Of a stretch of 64,000 nucleotides of DNA, positions 54,340 to 62,197 are shown in pieces. How positions within the stretch are numbered: the stretch's first letter is position 1; every line of letters begins with the position of its first letter. The translations under genes were made by a program, and so were the position numbers. Origin of the DNA: Clitoria ternatea (Eukaryota > Streptophyta > Magnoliopsida > Fabales > Fabaceae); assembly GCA_037962975.1 (NCBI GenBank), contig CM075675.1:6272001-6336000 (forward strand). Direction: 5' to 3'. The notes under the pieces were generated by a model. It ran no database searches, was not told the DNA's origin, and saw only the letters and a list, made by a program, of their open reading frames with translations.

Positions 54340-56845
54340 GAAGGCAAAGGTAAAGAGATCCCACTATAGGACTGAAAAGGATATCCAAATACTTGGGATG
54401 GGCAAGGACCCAATCCTATTCCCCAAACACGGCCACAATGTTCTTGGCTTCCTAGTGCATGGGCTAAGGAATCTTGACTTGACATTCCCTTTGAAACAGA
54501 TGTCCCACTTGATTCTTATGAATAATTTTTTTCCTACAAAAACAAACATTATACTAACATGAATTAAATTTTAATTTTAATTTTTATAGTTAAACTTTGT
54601 AGTTTTCACATTATTCAAACATATTTATTTAAATATTTGTTTACAAATTTATAGCTAAGGAAGGAATAGGTCAAGGAGACCTTTTTCATTGTAACTTACA
54701 CTAATTTCTCTAGCTTTAGCATTCACATAGCCCCATCAGCATGTTTATGTGTTGTTGTCCATACCTCTCCCCTACTAACCTTTCGACCTAACTCTTGTTC
54801 CTATAAAGTCATCAATTAAATTTACTAATGTAGATCCTAGGTCATCAATTATAATTTCCCGACGATTAGTTGTATTAGCCCACATACACTTGAACAAAGT
54901 GATCGAGAATCTACCATGGTAGTTTATTTCAATGATATCTACCAATTTCCCATAGTAGGGGACACCACCAAATCCCATATGATTATCACTCCTACTTGCA
55001 TAGCTCCTTGTTTCAAAAGAACCAAACACTCTGCTATTTTACGTTTTAAGACCTTGGCCTCGTTCCAAGATATGAAACTTGAAACCATTAACATTGTATG
55101 CATCATAGCGCTTTGCACAATCAATTAGACCCACATCTAAGAATTTTAAGTCATCATATAGAATAGGATCTATTTGTATCATTTCCTATCTAAAAATGGG
55201 AAAATATTGTAAAAAAATTACAAACTCATAATCATGGTAGTCAAAATCACGACTTTAGTCGCTAGAATCGCGACTTTGCGATTTTTCCCACCCCTAGCGA
55301 TTCAAGTCACTCGTAGAATCGGAATCGGTGTTGAATCGCATTATAATCGCGATTCTGGGCCTGTGAATCGTTAAAATCGCGACTTGGAAGGAGTTTCCGA
55401 TTTTAATTTTTGCCCTAACCCGTATGAGAAGCCAACCCGCGCAGCTTCTGAGGAAAAACGCCATTGCGGCCATGCAGATCCCTTCCCTGGCCGCGCATCA
55501 TCTTCTCTGTCGAGCAGCCACCGTGTCGCCGTCTTCCCTTGCCACGCGACATCTTCTTCTCCGTCGAACACTGAGGGAGGCCATGCGACGCGTTTCTGTT
55601 TTTGTGTTTCCATTCCAGCTGCTACTTACACGTTTTCGGGTTTTCAGCTTCCTGTAGCTCGTGTTCCAGCGTAGAAGATAGGAGGAAGAAGATGGACCTT
55701 TCAGTTTTTGAAAAGAAAAGAAAAGAAGGCAGAAGAAGAGAGAGAAACTGAAGGGTGACTTTTCAGTTTTTTAAAAGAAAAAAATAGAGGATGAAATAAG
55801 AGAGAGAAGCTGGCTTTTCAATTCTTTAATAAGTGGAATAATAATTATTTTTTTGGAATGGGTAAAAGAAAGTTAATGGGCATTCAAAATTTTCCAGTCA
55901 TAAAGGGGCATATGGTTCATATTTCTAAGGTTTTCCCATAAAAATAAACTCTATTTAATATTTATTTAAGTTTAAACTAAATCTTTAGTGTTTTATATAC
56001 TAAAATTTTTATGCATATATAAGAATATAAGAATTTATATGTATATATAAGAATTTTTAAAATCTTACGATACGATTTACGATTTTACGATTTACGATTT
56101 TTGAAACCCTCTACGACTCAACCTAAAATCCCGATTTTAACTACCTTGCTCATAATCATACAAAGAGATAACACCTTAAGGGTATAAATACACTTACACG
56201 ACGAGAAAACTATTCAACAAACTCCCGATGAACCTTTTTGTCTATCTCAGAGGATGGCCATGTATAACTTCTTAATTGTGAAATGTATCTCTAAATTCAC
56301 TATGTGAAATGTATACAATAACAACATTGTTATAAGTTAAATGAAGATATATTACATTTATAATAAATCATCAATTAAGATTGTTTACCGAAGAAATAGG
56401 TCCACTTCTCTACAATTTGTCAATATATGACGATGTGCTTGTAACCTTTCCTTTGTCGAAAGCGTGAAGTAATAAAAAAGGCCAACCAGTCTTTTGATTG
56501 GTGGAAACAAAGTGCCTACGATAGATGACACACAATCAGGACGGTTATCAACACGACCCAAACGGTCAAATATCTCAAGCAAAATATTAAAACCTCTTCA
56601 GCCATATAGCCTTCAGCTATTGAGCCTTCAGGTTGAGCCTTATTACGTACATAGGACTTTAATATTCTAAGGTAACTCTCAATTGCGTACATCCATGGAT
56701 ATTGGACAAGTCCTCCAAGCTTTGCTTCCTCAATTAAGTGCACAACCAAATGAACCATGACTGTAAAAAATAAAGGCGGAAAGAGCATTTCCATAAGACA
56801 TAATGTGGCCATTTTTAACCGTTTTTGTTCTTTTAACTTGTTACA
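54340..56845 (-). pseudogene. CACTA transposon D transposase remnant (TNP2-type)
   Basis: Reverse-strand domains in the expected order. At 56845-56385 is a DUF4218-like part (MLFPPLFFTVMVHLVVHL, QYPWMYAIESYLRILKSYVRNKA, GSIAEGYMAEE, then QAHRHILTNCREV). At about 55130-54790 is a DUF4216-like part (YYGKLVDIIEINYHGRFSITLFKC). At 54780-54660 is GERYG/WTTTHKHADGAM in mixed frames and at 54530-54345 DSLAHALGSQEHCGRV then GPCPSQVFG, both like the PF03004 family. Stops and frameshifts kill it. A 916-bp hAT element sits between the first two parts. The N-terminal tnp2 catalytic region is absent: coding similarity stops at 56846, where an IST1-like exon starts on the other strand. Confidence 0.75.
55233..56148. 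mobile_element. Non-autonomous hAT element (916 bp) inside the CACTA remnant
   Basis: The left end is CATGGTAGTCAAAATCACGA, the right end reverse-complemented is CAAGGTAGTTAAAATCGGGA. Perfect 8-bp duplications CTCATAAT flank it (55225-55232 and 56149-56156), diagnostic of hAT. Subterminal repeats of AATCGCGATT and GATTTACGATTT occur at the two ends. The interior is GC-rich (55400-55680) and has a 96-codon frame, 55384-55674, without a recognisable domain; it is not a transposase. Confidence 0.88.
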
Positions 56846-56846
56846 G

Positions 56847-57121
56847 GAAGTGGATATCAAGACATGGAAAACATTAGTGCTATGGGTGGAGAGAGTTGGA
56901 ACAAGTTGCTGCAAGCACATACAGCTGCAGAGTCTGTAGAACGTGTAGCCATGGCTGCAATAGCAGCTGCACAACTTTCTAAGCCAAGTTCTTCGGAACC
57001 TAATGACAGTAAGAGTAATACCTCAAAGGTAAAGGCTGGTCATGTTCATCCAAAGCTACCTCATGACTATGATGCCTTTGTTGCTCAGTTTCAATCTATT
57101 AATAAGAAGGGTCCTCAATAG
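56847..57121 (+). pseudogene. IST1-like protein, terminal exon fragment
   Basis: A good acceptor (TTGTTACAG at 56846) opens a frame to a stop at 57121. The product has an Ala-rich helix (AAESVERVAMAAIAAAQLSK) and ends with HVHPKLPHDYDAFVAQF. The HVHPKLPDYD-like ending and the AAESAERA-type helix are seen in plant IST1-like proteins, which regulate ESCRT-III in endosomal sorting. No upstream exon with the IST1 core is visible: the sequence before the acceptor is the antisense of a CACTA transposase. It is therefore a fragment, either captured by the CACTA element or cut off by it. Assignment is moderate because the segment is short. Confidence 0.45.
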
Positions 57122-57461
57122 AATTTTCATTTGCTTGCTTAATTATCGCCACGTAGCCACTCTTTCCTGGCCTAGTCTTAATACTTTATCATTATGCCAA
57201 GCCTCTATGTGTGTACATGTAGATATAGATGCTTGACTTAATTATTCTAGACTTGCACTTAGTTATTTATTTATTTAATTAATCATCTTTTATTTTAGTT
57301 CCAAGTTAGTATTTCCTATTTTGTTCACACTATAATATTGTTACAATGTTGGAATGACATCATTTTAAACTTCGTTTCTTCCTATTATTTTCCTAGAATA
57401 ATGACAGTTATAATGAAGTAACCACTTTTGGGATGTTACAGTTTATTCTAATAGGAGCTAG
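57122..57461. other. Sequence after the IST1-like exon
   Basis: Could be 3' untranslated sequence of the exon fragment. No gene recognised. Confidence 0.4.
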
Positions 57462-57677
57462 TTAGAGTTAGACAAAGTTAGATTTGTTAACTCTTCTGCT
57501 GAAGAGTTTATTATGCTGACTCAAGACCACCTAGGTCTGGATTGCTATGCTTTAAGAATGCTTAAAAAGAAAAATCCTAAGGGGGGGAACAAACTTAAAC
57601 TGGCCCAAAACTTCAGAGACAGTTCAGTATATTTAGCCTTGAGTCAGCATTTGAACGGAGTGCGACTACTATTTTAA
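57462..57677 (+). other. Unassigned open frame with protein-like composition
   Basis: Open from 57462 to TAA at 57675-57677, ATG at 57513 (54 residues from there). The translation (VRFVNSSAEEFIMLTQD, LGLDCYALRMLKKKNPKGG, KLKLAQNFRDSSVYLALSQ) looks like a folded helical segment rather than random AT-rich translation, but I do not recognise it. Its last codons fall in a 40-bp direct repeat (57649 and 57689, starting ATTTGAACGGAGTGCGA). A host gene scrap is possible; so is chance. Confidence 0.25.
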
Positions 57678-58189
57678 TATTTAATATCATTTGAACGGAG
57701 TGCGATTACTATTTTAATGAATGTTCGTGACAAAATATCATGTGGTTGCCTTTGGGAAAGAAAGGGACTAAAATATGAATTAATACAAGCCAATGAATTA
57801 TTAAAGCTTTGGTCAATACATTCTGACCGTTTAAGCTAATCAGGTATGCTACTTTGAAATTACCATGCTTTTAGATATAGATAATACTATAATAAATTAC
57901 ATTTTCTGTGGTGTTTCCTTGCAGCCAAAAGCTTATGAGAGAGTTACGAGGGATTAGGTCAAGTTTCAGCAGAGAATAGCCATGAAAATGAGTTCAGGCC
58001 AAAGCAATGAGGTGAAAAACACATATACATATACACATATGCAATGGACTTCAGGGGAAAAACATCAGCAGAATACCCATTATCTTTTATAAACAACACT
58101 CATTGAGGGGAAACATCAGCCGAATAAAGGGACAAGTTTAACCAGTGGCAAACTAAGGGGTCATTAGATGAAGAAACAAAGAGACGTAC
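57678..58189. other. Gene-free or fragmentary sequence
   Basis: Contains the second copy of the 40-bp repeat and an acceptor-like CCTTGCAG near 57925 with a short following frame that ends after 17 codons. Nothing firmly coding. Confidence 0.35.
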
Positions 58190-58241
58190 CTGCTGGGAGT
58201 CGACGGAGGAGGTGTTGTCGAGATGCGACTTCAACGGCGAC
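58190..58241 (-). other. Exon-like segment, reverse strand
   Basis: On the reverse strand, a CCTAACAG acceptor (before 58241) and a CAG/GTACGT donor (after 58190) frame 52 bases that are far GC-richer than their surroundings and open in two frames. It could belong to the same broken gene as 58950-59012. Product unknown. Confidence 0.25.
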
Positions 58242-58546
58242 CTGTTAGGGCAGCATGAGATTTAGGCATAAAGAATTAAGTTAAAAATTTTTGTGACCAA
58301 AAGTTTGTTAAAGGGAATTTTTGATTTGTGTACATATAAAAGCGTAGAGTTAGGTATAACTCTATACTTTAAGGTACTAATTAAGGTTTGTGTGGAATCA
58401 AAGATGGATATGTGTTGTGTCAAATTAAGGTACTAATTTAATTGATTAAAGATGCATATATGGTTAAATGGAACAAGACAAAAAAAATATCTAAATAAGT
58501 AATAGATTTTTTAATCCTATAAACAAATCAAATATGTAAAATTCTA

Positions 58547-58830
58547 CTACCTCCGGTTCTAAATATAAGTAAAAATATCTAATTTCACACATATTAAGAA
58601 TAGTAGTTGGAGATAGTTATTTGCATTAATGTTACCACTTATTTGATTTAATTTTCTAAAATACCCTTAGTATTATTTATTACATGAAGAATTAGTGGTC
58701 TTGGAAATATATGTAATGAGGACATATTTGGTAAATAAGCATTTAATGACATTGGGAAAGTCTAATTTTGCTTATATTAAGGAACTCAAAAATTACACTA
58801 AAATTTGCTTATATTTAAAACCGGAGGTAG
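58547..58830. mobile_element. Stowaway-type MITE, copy 2 (284 bp)
   Basis: Same length and terminal words as copy 1 (48591-48874): CTACCTCCGGTTCT and AAACCGGAGGTAG, flanked by TA (58545-58546, 58831-58832). The interiors align along their length with about 15-20 differences by eye. Confidence 0.9.
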
Positions 58831-58949
58831 TATATAAGAAAGGGTATCTCATCTTTAATGTGTCAATATCACTAATATTTTAAGCGAGCCGAATAAGTAT
58901 CAGCAACTTGCAAATAATAAAAGTACTTGAAAATATTTAAATATATTAC

Positions 58950-59012
58950 CTTTTCTAAGTATATCATTTCCTTTAGCAAGGAGTTCTCTTCTTCCTTTAA
59001 TTCAGCGAAAGT
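58950..59012 (-). other. Exon-like segment encoding a coiled-coil stretch
   Basis: On the reverse strand, a CCCGTAG acceptor and a AAAAG/GTAATA donor bound exactly 63 bases (21 codons, phase 0) reading TFAELKEEENSLLKEMIYLE plus Lys. Heptad-like Leu/Glu/Lys content suggests a coiled coil. Too short to assign; a leftover exon of a coiled-coil or leucine-zipper protein is possible. Confidence 0.3.
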
Positions 59013-59668
59013 CTACGGGTAAACAAAAAGTGGTGATTAAGAGTCTTTCATAGCATATCACTAAAATCCTATTTTGTTTTTGTATCTATCCTATAGCTTG
59101 TCAGGTAAAGGTTTGTTCCCTTATAGTATATCGAACATTGATCCAAATGGCTATAAATTAAAGGCATGTTCTTTGGCAAGTTATTGGTGTGTTTGGGAGA
59201 AGTAATCATATCAAGTAGCAACTATCAAGTTGACCAAAAAAAAGTAGCAACTATCAAGTACCAAACAAATTTTTGTATATAACTATAGACACCAAAAATT
59301 AAATTCTTAAAGTGTAAAGACTAGAACCAGAACCAACGTAAACTACAGGAATTACAAATGAATCTAAACTAAAATCAACTTAACCACCTCAATTGTTTGT
59401 TTCTTGAGTTTTCAAGTTAACTTCACCATACTTGTAAACTTATTTTGTTAGTCAAGATTTAAATATTGCTAACAATTGAGAAGCTCTTAGGAAATAAAAG
59501 TTAATCCGAATTGGAGCATATATACTAATAGAGGGATTACAATCAACTATATCTGCTCTAATTGAAAAATGACTCAATTAAAATGACCTTTATTGGAGCA
59601 TATATACTAATAAATGGACACACCTAGTATAAGTAACCGTAATCTCTCTTCACATTTTTCGACTGCAG
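59013..59668. other. Gene-free sequence upstream of the ALMT-like exon
   Basis: AT-rich. I looked for the preceding ALMT exon (first transmembrane helices) and did not find it. A polypyrimidine tract precedes the acceptor at 59668. Confidence 0.4.
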
Positions 59669-59809
59669 GGGCAACTTTATGCAAAGGGCTGAACAAAGGA
59701 TTTGGGACACTATTAGCAGGACTATTGGCATTATGTATTAAGTATGCTGCGAATGCTTCTGGCGAAGTCTTTCGAGCTGCTTTAACTGGACCAACAGTAC
59801 TTATAATAA
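59669..59809 (+). pseudogene. Aluminium-activated malate transporter (ALMT), isolated exon
   Basis: The acceptor CGACTGCAG and a donor (ATAATAA/GTACAT) bound 141 bases with one open frame: GATLCKGLNKGFGTLLAG, then KYAANASGEVFRAALTGPTV. This matches the early transmembrane region of ALMT anion channels (usual form: GATLxKGLNRGxGTLxAG ... GxVxRAxFIG), which span plasma or vacuolar membrane and release malate. Several conserved positions are changed (FIG to LTG). No exon before or after it is visible within 1 kb, so it is a gene fragment rather than a working gene, unless neighbours were lost or lie far away. Confidence 0.65.
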
Positions 59810-60432
59810 GTACATGGGTTAAACACTTGATAAAACTCTTTAACACTATATTAACTATCAAGATCAACTCAAATATTCAAACATTTAGCTGAGGCTCATG
59901 CTTAATTTTATATCCTACATAAACATGACTCAAGTGTTCATAAGAAACTTAGGGCAATAAAAATTAAAAGTCTTCAACTTCTAATTAGGCTGAAGTATTG
60001 ATAAACTAGTCACTTTGCTTTTAACCATTAAAGCTCATACATAAATTTGTAGAAAGTTGTTATGGCTTAATAGAGGTATATCAAACAAACAAAGAAAACT
60101 TAGGAGACAACTATATACCGCTTAATATAACAATGTTAATTAACTTAGGAGACTACTATATAATCAAAACTCAACATTCTTATAAAGATTAAAATTAAAA
60201 CAAATCCTATTTCACATAAACTAAAAACTTATTTAAATTTAATTTTAATCCATCCTGTACAGTAAATATAACAACCTAATTTTAGATCTAATTTTAATCC
60301 ATCCTGTACAGTAAAAGATAATATTATTTGCATGCTTAATTTTTATTTTGACTTCTCAGAAAATTTTACTAACTTGGTTGTGTTTAAATTTTCTCATATT
60401 CTACTCAATTGTGATTTCTAACAAATACTGAA
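59810..60432. other. Gene-free sequence
   Basis: AT-rich. The word TAATTTTAATCCATCCTGTACAGTAAA is repeated directly at about 60241 and 60290 (spacing 49 bp). No ALMT continuation seen. Confidence 0.45.
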
Positions 60433-60700
60433 TTAGAGTATTTTCGCTACCTTGCGAGAAATATTCCAAATGAAGCTGAGATTGTAGAGCCTGTGAAAAC
60501 TGTCCAAAACTGGGAGGTGCTGTCGATGGCGACTTCGACAAGAACTGCTGAGGATAGCTGGGGGAAATCCAATTTTCACAGAATTACAGAATATCCCAAA
60601 GAAGGGAAACTGCTGAGCAATGAAAGAATAAATGAGAACTAGTTCCAGAACTTGATCAGCAGATAAACAAATCACGGGACAAGGCAATTAGAGGTCCTTG
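60433..60700 (-). pseudogene. Possible LINE zinc-binding RT tail (zf-RVT) fragment
   Basis: In one reverse frame the translation has SSSGTSSHLFFHCSAVSLLW followed by an EN-WISPS stretch. HLFFHC with a trailing LW is the hallmark of the zf-RVT segment at the end of plant LINE/nuclear RT proteins. The forward strand is also open here (YFRYLARNIPNEAEI ... to a TAG at about 60642, after an acceptor-like TGAATTAG), so an unrecognised forward exon is an alternative. No reverse transcriptase core is next to it. Confidence 0.35.
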
Positions 60701-61030
60701 AATTTGAATGAATTATTTAGTATTAATCCTGTTTATAAACAACAGTCCAAATAAAAGATTTGACCTTTAGAGGGACCAATTGATGTTAAATAGACTTGTC
60801 CAAAACGAAAGAAGCAGTAAAGGGGGATGTAGAGAAGAGTAACTGGAAATTGGATTTGCAACATGAGTCTTAAATCTGAAGTCTCTAGAGACCATTCCTT
60901 TTATCTCAATTATAAGAGAGATGAATTGAATGCAACAAGAACCAAGACATCTATAAGAAGTATAACCGTGAGATTAAATTATGGGGCTAGCATGTGAAGC
61001 ATTGACTACATAATTCGTTATGAAGACCAT
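60701..61030. other. Gene-free sequence before the copia LTR
   Basis: No gene recognised. The LTR start is not sharply defined, so part of this may belong to it. Confidence 0.4.
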
Positions 61031-61175
61031 GAAGGATTTTGATAATGACAAGGTCAATGCCAGAGATCAAGAATGAAGATCCAAGACCAAGGCATAATTA
61101 AAGTAAGACTCTATAAAAAGAAAGTAGGGCCATTAATATAAAAAGGTTTTAAAATTTCATACATTCTGATGGAAT

Positions 61176-61393
61176 GTAATCGATTACCTCATTAGTGTAA
61201 TCGATTACAATTAAATGAATTTTAAATTGCATGATTTCAAATAAATGTAATCGATTACCTCAGCAATGTAATCGATTACCATGTTTAAGTAATCGATTAC
61301 CCTTATTACATAATCGATTACAATATGAACGTTATGTTTTAAAACAGATTTTAAAAAGCAGTAATCGATTACCTCTTTTATGTAATCAATTAC
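61176..61393. repeat. GTAATCGATTAC array with exact 21-bp spacing
   Basis: Eight copies of a perfect 12-bp palindrome (two with one change) start at 61176, 61197; 61247, 61268, 61289, 61310; 61361, 61382. Within the three groups all five intervals are exactly 21 bp; between groups they are 50 and 51 bp. The array is 150-370 bp upstream of the LTR TATA box. Confidence 0.95.
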
Positions 61394-61544
61394 AACGTGA
61401 TCAGAAAGCATGAAACATTGGATCCTTTCATGAAAAATCATGTTGAAACATTATAACTTTTCACAAAATATTATTTTATCCAAGAGGTACCTTTCCAATT
61501 ATTTTAATCAATAATTTCACACCTCTTGAAGGAGTTTCTACTCC

Positions 61545-61552
61545 TATAAATA
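61545..61552 (+). promoter_or_regulatory. TATA box of the copia LTR
   Basis: TATAAATA in CTCCTATAAATAGGG, the only good candidate in the LTR; transcription should start about 30 bp on. Confidence 0.75.
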
Positions 61553-61730
61553 GGGATGCCCATCATTTGCAAAAACACACAACAAAATACTTCCAATCTT
61601 TTCTTAAGAGCAATAATGGCCATATTCTCTTAATAGAGTTATTACTCTTTTTTGTTCCTCAATTTGTTCATCATACTCTTTAAGAGAGTTTTCTTGTAGA
61701 ATTCTTTATCTCTAAAGTGAGATTGATATT

Positions 61731-61849
61731 CAGAGTGGTGTATCTCTGAGGGTGTTCTTCTTGGATGTGGTGTAGCATCCAAGGGTGATGTTCTTGGATG
61801 TGGTGAAGCATCCAAGGGTAATGTACTTGGGTGTGGTGTAGCATCCAAG
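61731..61849 (+). repeat. Hairpin units in the copia LTR leader
   Basis: Three 33-bp tandem units, each CTTGGATG-8 nt-CATCCAAG (stems 61760/61776, 61793/61809, 61826/61842; loops TGGTGTAG or TGGTGAAG). Unit 3 has CTTGGGTG, which keeps pairing through G-U. A unit just upstream (CAGAG-TGGTGTAT-CTCTG, 61731-61748) keeps the loop but has a wholly different, still complementary stem. All lie after the TATA box, hence in the transcript. Confidence 0.85.
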
Positions 61850-62145
61850 GCATTTGTGATCGGGGTGTAAGTCCCCATTGTGGTGTAATCAAGGGATTTG
61901 ATTATAGTGAATTTCCTCAAGGGTGTCTTGAGAAGACTGGACGTAGGCAGTGGTTGGCCGAACCAGTATAAATCTCTGTTTGCACTTCTCTAACCCTTAA
62001 ACTCTTTATGTCTTAAGCATTATTATTCAAATCACATATCATTGCATATTGAGTTTTTAGAGGAGAAATTTATTAGTGAGAAAGTTCCTAACTTACTCAA
62101 TTCACCCCTCTCTTGAGTTTCCTAGAGGCCACCTAGGCTAACAAG

Positions 62146-62157
62146 TGGTATCAAAGC
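62146..62157 (+). promoter_or_regulatory. Primer-binding site of the copia element
   Basis: TGGTATCAAAGC, the usual initiator-tRNA-Met site with one change, directly after the LTR. Confidence 0.85.
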
Positions 62158-62197
62158 TAGCTTCTTGTATAAAGTTTAGAAACTTCAAGAAGTAGAA

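Larger units (their letters stand above)
61031..62143 (+). repeat. 5' LTR of a copia element (left boundary approximate)
   Basis: The right end (GGCTAACA) lies two bases before a tRNA-Met primer site. The sequence has a TATA box (61545-61552), a block of GTAATCGATTAC repeats upstream of it and hairpin repeats downstream, then GACGTAGGCAGTGGTTGGCC, a word common near the end of legume copia LTRs. The left edge is set at the GATTTTGATAATGACAAGG region because related LTRs begin similarly; the true start may differ, since the right LTR is outside the window. Confidence 0.65.

Noticed and set aside
55384..55674. 96-codon frame in the hAT element as a gene
   Set aside because: GC-rich DNA open on both strands with no recognisable domain; kept only as part of the element.
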